Notes: a model not told the origin generated them from the letters alone. A stretch of DNA of 64,000 bases from Paratissierella sp033809995 (GCA_033809995.1 JAPXKQ010000007.1:1-64000); one strand, 5' to 3'; counted from the stretch's first letter, positions 8,653 through 17,027 are shown. Numbers and translations: made by a program.

Positions 8653-9627
8653 ATGAGAATATTATATTTTACTGATACTCATATAAGGGGAAACAACCCT
8701 AAAAATAGAAAAGATGATTTTGTTAAAACACTGGAGGATAAATTAATAGAAATTGTACAATTGATTTCAGATAACAATATTGATTATGTAATTCATGGAG
8801 GAGATTTGTTTGATCGTCCAGATATTTCTGTGTCTATTGTTAGCCGATTTGCTAGAATATTAAAGGAAATAAAAGTTCCTTTTTATATAGTAAGTGGAAA
8901 TCATGATGTTTTTGGTCACAATCCTTTAACTGTTGGAAGAACAATGTTAGGACTATTAAATGATTTAGATTTTATTAATATAATAAAAGAAAAAGAAAAG
9001 ATATTATTAACTAAAGATAATATAAAATTACAATTAACTGGACAGCCATATGTATATGATATAGATAATTCTATAGGTAAAGATGGCTATATTGTAAATG
9101 AAATTGAAGATGGTGTCAATTATTCCATACATGTAGTTCATGGAATGTTATTGGACAAACCTTTTGTAAAAGGTATTCCATATACACTATTGGAAGATAT
9201 TAAAGAAACTAAAGCAAATATTACCTTGTCAGGACACTATCATGCTGGCTTTAAGACTACTATCATAGATGATAAATACTTTATCAACCCCGGTAGTATT
9301 GTAAGGATAACTAATAGTCTAAGGGAAATAGAAAGAATACCCCAGGTTGTAGTATTGAGTCTTACTGATAAAATAGGTATTGAATATATACCTTTGAAAT
9401 GTGCACAACAGGGCGATTTAGTTCTAGATAGAAGTGAGATTGAAAAACATATATTTAAAGGTGAAAGAATTTTAGAGTTTAAGCAGACTATTGATGCAGC
9501 TTTAGACTTTGAAAAAATGGATATAAATGATGTGTTAATAGAAGTTTCTACTTCAGAAGGAGTTTCAGAAGAGGTAAAACTTGAAGCCCTTAGAAGAATA
9601 TCGCTTATTCAAATGAAAGGCTTGTAG
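8653..9627 (+). CDS. Mre11/SbcD-like metallophosphoesterase (nuclease)
   Basis: This 324-residue protein carries the five calcineurin-like metal-binding motifs in order: TDTHIRG (D-x-H) at about residue 8, HGGDLFDRP, SGNHDVFGH, VVHGML, and SGHYHAG. That set is the nuclease core of Mre11/SbcD. The C-terminal 80 residues could be a capping or ATPase-docking domain. It is directly followed (8 bp) by a Rad50-like ATPase gene, the normal partner of Mre11. It begins 38 bp after recA with the ribosome binding site AGGAGTG, suggesting read-through from the SOS-controlled recA promoter. It is shorter than typical SbcD (about 400 residues) and I do not call it sbcD by name. Confidence 0.85.
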   Translation: MRILYFTDTHIRGNNPKNRKDDFVKTLEDKLIEIVQLISDNNIDYVIHGGDLFDRPDISVSIVSRFARILKEIKVPFYIVSGNHDVFGHNPLTVGRTMLGLLNDLDFINIIKEKEKILLTKDNIKLQLTGQPYVYDIDNSIGKDGYIVNEIEDGVNYSIHVVHGMLLDKPFVKGIPYTLLEDIKETKANITLSGHYHAGFKTTIIDDKYFINPGSIVRITNSLREIERIPQVVVLSLTDKIGIEYIPLKCAQQGDLVLDRSEIEKHIFKGERILEFKQTIDAALDFEKMDINDVLIEVSTSEGVSEEVKLEALRRISLIQMKGL

Positions 9628-9635
9628 GTGAGAAA

Positions 9636-11084
9636 ATGAAATTTATAAAGAGGGTTATATTAGAGAACTTCCAATCTCATAAGTATTCAGTTATAGATTT
9701 TAATGAAGGCTTAAATGTTATAGTTGGTCCTTCTGATTCAGGAAAATCAGCAATTATAAGAGGTATAAAATGGGCTTTATACAATGAACCTTCTGGTGAT
9801 TATTTTATTCGTGAAGGAGCAACAGAATGTAGTGTAACTATAGAGTTTAATGATAATGTTATTTTAAAAAGGTATAGAAGTAAGTATAAAAACATTTATA
9901 TATTAACAGATAGGGATGGAAATGACATTAAATTTGAAGGTTTCGGATCTGGGGTACCTGAAGAAATAACTGAAACAGTTGGGATAAAAAAGATTAATTT
10001 AGATAGTGATTCTTCAAATGCAATCAATTTGGGGGAACAATTGGAAGGTGCATTTCTACTTTCGGAGAAGACATCAGTAAGGGCTAGTGCAATTGGGAGA
10101 TTGGTTGGTGTCAATATTATAGATGATGCTTTAAAGGATGTATTAAGAGACAATAGAAATTTAAATATAGATAAGAAAAATATAGAAGATAATATTCAAA
10201 ATATAGAAGCAGAAATAAAAAAATATGATTATTTAGATGAATTAAAAATTAAATTTAAAAGACTAGAAAACTTAAAAATAAAATTAATAGAATTAGAAAA
10301 TAAAGTAGATATATTAAATAAATTAAATAAAATCTTAAATGAGGTACAGATAGAGAAGGAAACACAAACTATAATATTAAAGAAATTAGAACAAATAGAT
10401 AATCTTAACGAAATTATTAATTCTGTTGATAATAAAATTTATAAATATAAATCCTTAAACAATTATAATGATAATCTAAAAAATATTGCAAATAGAATTG
10501 AAGAAAGTAATTATGTTATAGAAAATTTGAAGGATATAGATCTAATAAGGGATAAAATATCCAAATTGGACATCTTATGTAATAAGGTCGAAAAATATAG
10601 AGGTATAAGTGATAAATATTCTAAATTGGTAACTGAGAAAGATGCATTAGTTCATACAATTGAAAAACTAGATGATTTAGAAGATATAGAAAACAAACTA
10701 ACAAGTATGAATTATAAGTATATTAAGTTGAAAGATTTGAATTCTGTGAAGGTAAAGTATGATAATATAATAAAAAGTATTAGTATAGGTAATGAATATC
10801 TTAAAAGATTTAAGGATATAGATAAATGTGAAAAAGATTTGAGTTTATTGGATAACAAATCAAATTTATTAAGTAATTATATAAATATTTATGACAAACT
10901 TTTAATAAATCATAACGAAATAAGCAAGGAATTAAATGTATTAAAAGATATTAATGCATCTATAGATATTAGTTTAACTAAATACCAGGATTTATTAAAG
11001 AAAATTGAAATTTGTCCATTTTGTTTGAGTGACATAGATGACGATAAGATTGAACATATAATAAATCATTATATAGGGGGATAA
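9636..11084 (+). CDS. Rad50/SbcC-like ATPase, N-terminal half with hook-like CPFC
   Basis: This 482-residue protein has an N-terminal SMC/Rad50 ATPase lobe: ENFQSHKYSVIDF, Walker A GPSDSGKS at about residue 32, and a Q-loop-like NLGEQLEGAFLLSE at about residue 130. From about residue 165 it becomes a long, Lys/Glu/Asn/Ile-rich coiled coil. It ends with CPFCLSDID, a CxxC pair like a Rad50 zinc hook, 20-odd residues before the stop. It lacks Walker B and the ABC signature, which are found in the ORF at 11340. A normal SbcC has everything in one chain of about 1000 residues; here the chain stops at the hook. It lies in a tight operon with an Mre11-like nuclease. Confidence 0.82.
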   Translation: MKFIKRVILENFQSHKYSVIDFNEGLNVIVGPSDSGKSAIIRGIKWALYNEPSGDYFIREGATECSVTIEFNDNVILKRYRSKYKNIYILTDRDGNDIKFEGFGSGVPEEITETVGIKKINLDSDSSNAINLGEQLEGAFLLSEKTSVRASAIGRLVGVNIIDDALKDVLRDNRNLNIDKKNIEDNIQNIEAEIKKYDYLDELKIKFKRLENLKIKLIELENKVDILNKLNKILNEVQIEKETQTIILKKLEQIDNLNEIINSVDNKIYKYKSLNNYNDNLKNIANRIEESNYVIENLKDIDLIRDKISKLDILCNKVEKYRGISDKYSKLVTEKDALVHTIEKLDDLEDIENKLTSMNYKYIKLKDLNSVKVKYDNIIKSISIGNEYLKRFKDIDKCEKDLSLLDNKSNLLSNYINIYDKLLINHNEISKELNVLKDINASIDISLTKYQDLLKKIEICPFCLSDIDDDKIEHIINHYIGG

Positions 11085-11086
11085 TT

Positions 11087-11338
11087 ATGGATTATGAAAA
11101 GGAGTTAAGTATTTTAAAAGAGAATTTAGAAAAGGCGAAGTCATTAAAATATAGGGCGGAAGCTAGATTAGAGCAATTAAAACAACAAGAAGATGATATA
11201 GTCCAAGAATTAAAAAGCTTAGGTGTAGATCCAAAGGATTTAGATAACGAGATACAAAAGCTGAAAATGGAAATAAATAATTTATTTAAGGAAGCAAATG
11301 AGTTACTTCCAAAGGACTTACTAGAAAAGAGGGGTTAA
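11087..11338 (+). CDS. Small coiled-coil protein inside the split Rad50 operon
   Basis: This 83-residue, highly charged protein is predicted to be almost entirely helical and coiled coil (repeated Leu with Lys/Glu: ILKENLEKAKSLK, ARLEQLKQQEDD). It has no cysteine and no ATPase motif. The gene begins 2 bases after the hook-bearing ATPase half and ends 1 base before the C-terminal ATPase half, with its own ribosome binding site (GGGGG). It could supply part of the returning coiled-coil arm of a Rad50-like complex, or be a linker subunit. I do not recognise a named family; the function is inferred from position only. Confidence 0.7.
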   Translation: MDYEKELSILKENLEKAKSLKYRAEARLEQLKQQEDDIVQELKSLGVDPKDLDNEIQKLKMEINNLFKEANELLPKDLLEKRG

Positions 11339-11339
11339 T

Positions 11340-11999
11340 ATGATTGATAATATTAACTTATTGGATAGTGAATTATCTAAATTACAGGATTATATATCTA
11401 GAGAAGAAGGTAAAAAAGAAAAACTAGTAGAGCAACTAAACGACAATAAAACTAAAATAATGGCAACAATTAATGAGATAGAAAAATTGGAAAAAGTTAC
11501 AATTCTATTTCAAAAGACATCGGTATTTGCAAGAGAACAAGCGAAAAAACAGATAGAGACCTTAGTTACAAAGTGTTTGCAATATGTTTTTGAAAGTAAT
11601 ATAGAATTTATTATAGAAATTGAGGAATTACGTAATAAAGCTAATGCTGACTTTTATGTTATTAATGAAGTAGAGGATGTAATTATAAAAACCAAGCCTG
11701 AATTATCTAGGGGTGGTGGGGTAGTGGATATTATATCCTTAGCTCTTAGAATAGCTTTTCTGCAAATCCATAAACCACAAATACAAGGCCCTTTGATTTT
11801 AGATGAACCTGCTAAACATGTTAGTGAAGAGTATATATTTAATGTTGGTGACTTTCTAAAACAAACATCAGAGATGTTTAATAGACAGATTATAATGGTA
11901 ACTCATAATCACCATTTATCTGCTATTAGTGACAGCGCTTACAGAGTTCAATTAACAGGTTCTGCAAGCTCAGTATTACCAATAGGAAACCAATTATAA
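11340..11999 (+). CDS. Rad50/SbcC-like ATPase, C-terminal half
   Basis: This 219-residue protein starts with about 65 residues of coiled coil and then has the C-terminal lobe of an SMC/Rad50 ATPase: an ABC-signature-like LSRGGGVVDIISLALR at about residue 120, Walker B GPLILDEPAKHVSEE at about residue 150, and an H-loop MVTHNHHL. These are exactly the motifs missing from the ORF at 9636, so the two chains would together make one complete ATPase head. The start ATG follows GAGGGG and lies 1 base after the preceding stop. Each piece has its own ribosome binding site and intact frame, which argues for separate subunits and not a broken gene. Confidence 0.82.
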   Translation: MIDNINLLDSELSKLQDYISREEGKKEKLVEQLNDNKTKIMATINEIEKLEKVTILFQKTSVFAREQAKKQIETLVTKCLQYVFESNIEFIIEIEELRNKANADFYVINEVEDVIIKTKPELSRGGGVVDIISLALRIAFLQIHKPQIQGPLILDEPAKHVSEEYIFNVGDFLKQTSEMFNRQIIMVTHNHHLSAISDSAYRVQLTGSASSVLPIGNQL

Positions 12000-12000
12000 C

Positions 12001-12029
12001 TTGACATTGCAATTTAAAAGATATAAAAT
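12001..12029 (+). promoter_or_regulatory. Sigma-A type promoter upstream of rny
   Basis: TTGACA at 12001-12006 and TAAAAT at 12024-12029 are separated by exactly 17 bp. The promoter begins just after the stop codon of the Rad50-like C-terminal half, so rny has its own transcript with a leader of roughly 120 bases. Confidence 0.75.
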
Positions 12030-12069
12030 TAAAGTGTGTGTTACTTATACAATGAAATATTGTAGACTC

Positions 12070-12101
12070 ATAAACCGAGACTACTCGGTTTATACTTTTA
12101 T
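12070..12101 (+). terminator. Hairpin in the rny leader (terminator or attenuator)
   Basis: A perfect 10-bp stem (ATAAACCGAG with CTCGGTTTAT) and an ACTA tetraloop is followed by ACTTTTATT. It lies downstream of the rny promoter, so it may end read-through from the repair operon, or act as an attenuator or stabilising hairpin in the rny leader. The T tract is interrupted. Confidence 0.5.
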
Positions 12102-12157
12102 TAGTGAATATGTACTATGGAACTTGAAAATTAAATATCACAAGGAGGTGTTTTGTT

Positions 12158-13690
12158 ATTGATAAATTAATTTATATAATTCTTGGCTTAATTATTGGAA
12201 TTATCGCTGGTTATTTTATTAGGAGATATATAAGCGAAGGGAAAATAAAGAATGCTGAAGGGTTAGCAAAAAAAATACTTGAAGATGCTGAAAGAGAAGG
12301 TGAAGCTCTTAAGAAAGAGCTTCAATTAGAAGCCAAAGAAGAAATTCATAAGTCTAGAAATGAATTGGAAAAAGAAATTCGTGAAAGAAGAAATGAAGTT
12401 CAAAAATTAGAGAGACGTGTTCTTCATAAAGAAGAAACTATAGATAGAAAAGCTGAAACTATAGAAAAGAAAGAAGAACAAATTTATAAGAAAACCAAGT
12501 ATTTAGAGGATAAGGAAGCTTCAATTAACGAGATTTATGAAAAACAAATTATGGAATTAGAACGACTTTCAGGTTTGACCACAGAAGAAGCTAAGGAATT
12601 ATTATTAGAGGGTATTAGAAAAGAAATTGTACATGAATCCGCAATTATGATTAAAGATATGGAAAGCAAGGCTAAAGAGGAAGCTGATAAAAAGGCGAGA
12701 GAAATAATATCAATAGCTATTCAAAAATGTGCTGCTGATCATGTGGCTGAAACAACTGTAACTGTAGTAGCACTACCTAACGATGAGATGAAAGGCAGAA
12801 TAATTGGTAGAGAAGGTAGAAATATTAGGACATTAGAAACCTTGACTGGCATAGATTTAATTATAGACGATACTCCTGAGGCAGTAGTATTATCTGGATT
12901 TGATCCCATTAGAAGAGAAGTTGCTCGTATTGCTTTAGAAAAACTTATAGTAGACGGTAGAATCCACCCAGCTCGAATTGAAGAAATGGTGGAAAAAGCT
13001 AAAAAGGAAGTCGAGAATATTATAAGGGAAGAAGGGGAGCAAGCTGCTTTTGAAACAGGAGTACATGGTCTTCACCCTGAGATAATAAAACTTCTTGGAA
13101 GGTTAAAATATAGAACAAGTTACGGTCAAAACGTCTTAAAACACTCTATTGAAGTTGCTCATCTATCAGGAATTATGGCTTCAGAATTAGGTGCAGATGT
13201 TAAAGTAGCTAAAAGAGCTGGACTTTTACATGATTTAGGTAAGGCAGTTGACCATGAAGTAGAAGGACCTCACGTTGATATTGGAGCAGATATAGCTAAA
13301 AAGTATAAAGAATCTAAAGAAGTAATTCATGCTATATCCGCACATCATGGGGATATCGAACCCCAAACAGTAGAAGCTGTATTAGTCCAAGCTGCTGATG
13401 CGATTTCAGCCGCTAGACCTGGTGCTAGACGTGAAACCTTAGAAACTTATATAAAGAGACTTGAAAAATTAGAAGAGATAGCAAATTCATTCGAAGGTAT
13501 AGAAAAATCATTTGCTATTCAAGCTGGAAGAGAAATTAGGATAATGGTTAAACCAGAAGAGATTAACGAAAGTGAAATAGTTCATACAGCAAGGGATATA
13601 GTAAAAAGAATAGAGTCAGAATTGGATTACCCAGGACAAATTAAAGTAAATGTAATACGAGAAACAAGGGCTATTGAGTATGCTAAATAA
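12158..13690 (+). CDS. rny: Ribonuclease Y (apparent ATT start codon)
   Basis: RNase Y is the membrane-bound endonuclease that starts mRNA decay in many Firmicutes. The protein has an N-terminal membrane helix (IILGLIIGIIAGYF), a coiled coil to about residue 190, a KH domain (GRIIGREGRNI), and an HD domain with HDLGKAVDHE. The next standard start codon in frame (TTG at 12365) would delete the membrane anchor and coil. Open reading continues upstream to ATT at 12158, which lies 9 bases after AAGGAGG and gives a 510-residue protein, the normal family length. No ATG, GTG or TTG in frame fits. Either ATT is used, as in infC, or there is a one-base error near 12150. The usual neighbour ymdB is absent; spoVS follows. 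Confidence 0.9.
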   Translation: MDKLIYIILGLIIGIIAGYFIRRYISEGKIKNAEGLAKKILEDAEREGEALKKELQLEAKEEIHKSRNELEKEIRERRNEVQKLERRVLHKEETIDRKAETIEKKEEQIYKKTKYLEDKEASINEIYEKQIMELERLSGLTTEEAKELLLEGIRKEIVHESAIMIKDMESKAKEEADKKAREIISIAIQKCAADHVAETTVTVVALPNDEMKGRIIGREGRNIRTLETLTGIDLIIDDTPEAVVLSGFDPIRREVARIALEKLIVDGRIHPARIEEMVEKAKKEVENIIREEGEQAAFETGVHGLHPEIIKLLGRLKYRTSYGQNVLKHSIEVAHLSGIMASELGADVKVAKRAGLLHDLGKAVDHEVEGPHVDIGADIAKKYKESKEVIHAISAHHGDIEPQTVEAVLVQAADAISAARPGARRETLETYIKRLEKLEEIANSFEGIEKSFAIQAGREIRIMVKPEEINESEIVHTARDIVKRIESELDYPGQIKVNVIRETRAIEYAK

Positions 13691-13733
13691 TAAGATATGA
13701 TAAATTAAATAAAGTCAAGAGGGGGCTAATTTA

Positions 13734-13994
13734 ATGGATGTATTAAAAGTATCAGCAAAATCAATACCAAATTCTGTTGCCGGTGCATTAGCTGGTGTTT
13801 TAAGAGAAAAAGGATCTGCTGAAATCCAAGCTATTGGGGCAGGAGCATTAAACCAAGCTATTAAAGCTATAGCTATTGCAAGAGGCTTTGTTGCACCAAG
13901 TGGAATGGATCTTATTTGTATACCAGCCTTCACAGATATAGAAATAGATGGTGAAGAAAGAACAGCAATAAAGTTAATAATTGAACCTAGATAG
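13734..13994 (+). CDS. spoVS: Stage V sporulation protein S
   Basis: This 86-residue protein is nearly invariant across spore formers: it starts MDVLKVSAKSIPNSVAGALA and ends with a conserved IDGEERTAIKLIIEPR. SpoVS is an Alba-like small protein needed for spore coat and septum steps in Bacillus; its molecular activity is unclear. The gene follows rny by 43 bp with the ribosome binding site AGAGGGGG, and a strong terminator follows it. In Bacillus ymdB lies between rny and spoVS, but not here. Confidence 0.96.
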   Translation: MDVLKVSAKSIPNSVAGALAGVLREKGSAEIQAIGAGALNQAIKAIAIARGFVAPSGMDLICIPAFTDIEIDGEERTAIKLIIEPR

Positions 13995-13996
13995 TT

Positions 13997-14026
13997 AAAA
14001 CCTGCCTTAAGGCAGGTTTTTTTATA
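13997..14026 (+). terminator. Intrinsic terminator after spoVS
   Basis: AAAACCTGCC pairs perfectly with GGCAGGTTTT across a TTAA loop, followed by more T residues. Immediately after it, positions 14021-14035 carry the reverse complement of the dispersed-repeat tail CCTATTCGTTATAA. Confidence 0.9.
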
Positions 14027-14102
14027 ACGAATAGGTTTGTACTTTATGAAATCTTATATAGAATATTTTACATATAGGTATTTTCTTGAGGAGGTTTTAT
14101 TA

Positions 14103-14927
14103 ATGAAATATGATTTACATGCTCATACATCTTATTCGGATGGACTATTGAGCCCAGCTAAACTAATTGATTTGGCTGTTAAGCAAGGCTTACAGGGGAT
14201 TGCCATAACTGATCATGATACAATAGAAGGAATAGATGAGGGAATTAGATATAGTAGGAGATACGATAATTTTAAAGTAATACCAAGTATTGAGTTTGGC
14301 ACTGTATATGAAGATGAAGAGGTTCATATTCTTGGGCACTTTATTGACTTTAAAAATGAGGAACTAATCAATATAACCAAAAAGCTAAGATTAGAAAGAG
14401 TTAATAGAGGGATTAAGATGATAAATAAATTAAATGAATTAAATATGGATATAACTATTGATGATGTAAAGAGACATTCTGGAGACAATTATATTGGTAG
14501 ACCTCATATAGCGAGAGCATTAATAGATAAAAAATTTGTAACATCTATTGAAGAAGCGTTTGAGAAGTATCTTAATAGGGGTATGCCTGGATATGTTGAA
14601 AGGTTTCACCTTAGTATAGAAGATACTATTAATCTAATTAAAAGGACAAAAGGTATAGCAACTCTTGCTCACCCTGGTCTATTGAAAAATAAGTCTATAG
14701 TGGATTATACTATATCAAAGGGCATACAGGGTTTAGAATGTATTTATTCCAAACATTCCGTTGAAGATACTGAATATTTTATAGAATTAGCAAGAAAGAA
14801 GAATTTAATTATTACAGGTGGATCAGATTATCATGGTGATTTAGTAGGGGGTGAATTAATTTTAGGTAAGTTTTACATTGATATCAATGAAATTCCAGTA
14901 ATGAGGGGGAAAATCAATAATGTATAA
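14103..14927 (+). CDS. PHP-domain phosphoesterase (TrpH/YciV-like)
   Basis: This 274-residue protein has all PHP motifs: HAHTSYSDG at residue 5, ITDHDTIEG, an EFGT acidic site, HILGH, TLAHPG, and GGSDYHG. Relatives hydrolyse nucleoside 3',5'-bisphosphates or act as 5'-3' exoribonucleases on short RNA; I cannot tell which. An upstream ATG at 14037 is possible, but the ATG at 14103 follows GAGGAGG and starts the conserved MKYDLHAHT, so it is chosen. Its 3' end overlaps the PadR gene by 8 bp, suggesting co-translation. Confidence 0.85.
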   Translation: MKYDLHAHTSYSDGLLSPAKLIDLAVKQGLQGIAITDHDTIEGIDEGIRYSRRYDNFKVIPSIEFGTVYEDEEVHILGHFIDFKNEELINITKKLRLERVNRGIKMINKLNELNMDITIDDVKRHSGDNYIGRPHIARALIDKKFVTSIEEAFEKYLNRGMPGYVERFHLSIEDTINLIKRTKGIATLAHPGLLKNKSIVDYTISKGIQGLECIYSKHSVEDTEYFIELARKKNLIITGGSDYHGDLVGGELILGKFYIDINEIPVMRGKINNV

Positions 14928-15297
14928 AGGCGAAAGGCAAAGACAATTTCCAACAACGATAAGTACAACTTCATTTGTTAAATTATATATCTTACATCTA
15001 TTAACTGAAAAAAGTTACTATGGGAACAAAATCAAAGATGAAATAGAAAGAAGACTAAATGGAAAATGGAGTCCAAGCCCAGGTATGATTTATCCTTTAC
15101 TTAGGCAATTAGAGGAAGAGGGATATGTTGAAAGTTGGTGGGAAGAGCCAAATAAAAGAACTATAAGAAGATATAAAATTACAGATCTAGGATTAAATCA
15201 TTATAAGATAATTAAATTACAAAATAAAGCTTCATTCGATGACTCTTTGAGTATCATAAATAATGTATTGAAGGATATTTATAAACAAGGCTTCTAA
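14920..15297 (+). CDS. PadR family transcriptional regulator
   Basis: This 125-residue winged-helix protein has the PadR core: a helix-turn-helix region with LYILHLLTEKSYYGNKIKDE, followed by WSPSPGMIYPLLRQLEEEGYVES and the wing RTIRRYKITDLG. PadR proteins repress genes for stress or detoxification and bind small ligands. It is coupled to the PHP gene (8-bp overlap). Its last two codons and stop (GGCTTCTAA) form the left arm of a hairpin belonging to dispersed repeat copy B, which probably ends the transcript. No operator is recognised. Confidence 0.88.
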   Translation: MYKGERQRQFPTTISTTSFVKLYILHLLTEKSYYGNKIKDEIERRLNGKWSPSPGMIYPLLRQLEEEGYVESWWEEPNKRTIRRYKITDLGLNHYKIIKLQNKASFDDSLSIINNVLKDIYKQGF

Positions 15298-15405
15298 CTA
15301 AAGTATTATTAAATTAATGAGGCCTTTTTTGAAACTCATTGAGGTCAAAACAGTTAATTATATAAAAGGATATTAAAAGTAGAACTTTCTTATTCGTTAT
15401 AAAAT
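15287..15405 (+). repeat. Dispersed structured repeat, copy B
   Basis: Hairpin 1 is AAGGCTTC (15287-15294) with GAGGCCTT (15319-15326), followed by TTTT, which makes it a terminator for padR. The conserved box TTGAAACTCATTGA follows, then an A/T-rich stretch and AGAACTTTCTTATTCGTTATAAAA. Apart from the left arm of hairpin 2, which is degraded here, the segment from about 15302 aligns closely to copy D near 48693-48798. Copies A and C share the right end. Confidence 0.75.
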
Positions 15406-15434
15406 AACATAAAAATTCTGATTGGAGGAGTATT

Positions 15435-16634
15435 ATGATTGAAAAATTATCAAGAAAAGGGCTAGGGATTGAGCCATCTATTACATTAGAAATTACAGCT
15501 AAAGCAAAGGCGATGAGGGATTCAGGCATAGATGTTCTAAGTTTTGGAGTGGGAGAACCTGATTTTATTACACCAGAAAATATTAGAAAAGAAGCAATTG
15601 ATGCTATTAATAAAGGATTAACCAAATATACGCCTTCTTCCGGAATTATAGAATTGAAGAAGGCAATTTGTGATAAATTAAAGAATGATAATAATCTTGA
15701 TTACAATCCAAGCAATATTATAGTTTCAAATGGTGCAAAACATTCAATATACAATGCATTATTGGCAATTTTAAATCCTGGTGACGAAGTAATAATAGGA
15801 GTACCTTATTGGGTAAGTTATCCAGAATTAGTAAAGTTGGCAGATGGCGTTCCGGTTTTCATTAATACTAAAGAAGAAAATGATTTTAAATATGATATTA
15901 ATGATCTGGATAATGTAAAAACATCTAAAACAAAGGCAATTATTTTGAATTCTCCGAATAATCCGACAGGTGCTGTGTGTAAAGAAGAAGAACTTAAGAA
16001 GATTGCAGATTGGGCTGTAAAGAATGATATTTTTATAATTTCTGATGAGATTTATGAGAAATTAATATATGATGGAATTAAACATATAAGTATAGCAGCA
16101 TTTAATGAAGAGGTAAGGAACTTAACTATATTAATAAACGGTATGTCAAAATCTTATGCTATGACTGGGTGGAGAATTGGATATACTGCAGCCCATGAAG
16201 ATATTATAAAGGTGATGAGTAATATCCAGAGTCAAACAACATCAAATCCAAATTCAATTGCACAATATGCAAGTGTTGAAGCTCTTAGGGGAAATCAAGA
16301 TAGTGTTGAATATATGAAAAGGAATTTCGAGAAGCGAAGGATTAGGATGTTCAATGGAATAAATGAAATCGACGGTTTAAGCTGTAGACTACCGGAAGGT
16401 TCCTTTTATATTATGGTAAATTTCTCAGAATTAAAAGGAAAAACAATACAAGGAATTGATATTAAGAATTCTGTTGATTTTACAAATTTATTATTGGAAA
16501 AAGCAAATGTAGCTGTTGTTCCTGGTGTAGCGTTTGGAGATGATAATTATGTAAGATTTTCATATGCAATGTCTATGGAAAATATCGAAGAAGGATTAAA
16601 AAGAATCAAGAATGTGATTGAAAAAAATAAATAG
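15435..16634 (+). CDS. Pyridoxal-phosphate aminotransferase, class I (aspartate aminotransferase type)
   Basis: This 399-residue fold-type I aminotransferase starts with the typical segment containing GVGEPDFITP and KYTPSSG. It has NSPNNPTGAV, an SDEIYEKLIYDG segment, and the cofactor lysine in GMSKSYAMTGWRIGY at about residue 235, with a substrate-binding Arg near VRFSYA at the C terminus. It probably transfers the amino group of aspartate or a similar amino acid to 2-oxoglutarate; the exact substrate cannot be read. The start ATG follows TTGGAGGAG. It is monocistronic, bounded by repeat copy B and a very long terminator. Confidence 0.88.
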   Translation: MIEKLSRKGLGIEPSITLEITAKAKAMRDSGIDVLSFGVGEPDFITPENIRKEAIDAINKGLTKYTPSSGIIELKKAICDKLKNDNNLDYNPSNIIVSNGAKHSIYNALLAILNPGDEVIIGVPYWVSYPELVKLADGVPVFINTKEENDFKYDINDLDNVKTSKTKAIILNSPNNPTGAVCKEEELKKIADWAVKNDIFIISDEIYEKLIYDGIKHISIAAFNEEVRNLTILINGMSKSYAMTGWRIGYTAAHEDIIKVMSNIQSQTTSNPNSIAQYASVEALRGNQDSVEYMKRNFEKRRIRMFNGINEIDGLSCRLPEGSFYIMVNFSELKGKTIQGIDIKNSVDFTNLLLEKANVAVVPGVAFGDDNYVRFSYAMSMENIEEGLKRIKNVIEKNK

Positions 16635-16676
16635 AAAAAGGTATACATAAGTAGATTATGTATACCTTTTTCTATT
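16632..16676 (+). terminator. Long perfect terminator after the aminotransferase
   Basis: A 19-bp perfect stem (TAGAAAAAGGTATACATAA and its complement) closes over GTAGA and overlaps the stop codon. The palindrome should work on either strand. Confidence 0.85.
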
Positions 16677-17027
16677 TAGAGTAAATAATCATAATAAAGT
16701 TATCATTCTATATGAAATTAATTTTATAATCAAGATTTTTATATGTTTAGCAATAAACGACCTTCTAAAATGGCCTACAATCGACTTGTTAATCCAAGGC
16801 AATGGTATTTCATATATGTATCAAAAAATGCTCTTTAAAATGGGTTTAGGGCCTTAAAAATCATTTTTATAAATATAGATGATTTTGTTACCGAAATTCT
16901 TTAACAATTCTATTAGAAAATAATCTATAGTCACAAAATAGTTATTTTGTGACTATAATATACATAAAAAGAGTGGTAAAATAAAAAAATACCCAAAATA
17001 AGCTGAAGATTTAATCCTCAGCTTATT
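16675..17027. other. Intergenic region of about 350 bases with a 32-bp palindrome
   Basis: No convincing gene is seen on either strand. The notable item is a perfect inverted repeat at 16926-16957: TATAGTCACAAAATA, two bases, and its exact complement. It is not followed by a T tract and could be an operator, a cruciform or a remnant. A stretch near 16760-16800 has short open frames on the minus strand that resemble nothing I can name. Confidence 0.5.

Noticed and set aside
9636..11999. The three Rad50-like ORFs as one gene broken by frameshifts
   Set aside because: Each ORF has its own ribosome binding site and start codon, the spacing is 1-2 bases, and the middle ORF is a coherent coiled coil. 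No simple indel rejoins them into a standard SbcC, and the hook is at a natural chain end.
12365..13690. RNase Y starting at TTG 12365
   Set aside because: This removes the membrane helix and first 69 residues, has no ribosome binding site, and the upstream frame is open and encodes conserved sequence.
16740..16810. Possible transposase remnant on the minus strand in the gap after the aminotransferase
   Set aside because: Only a short open stretch is visible and it matches no family I can name, so it is left as intergenic.
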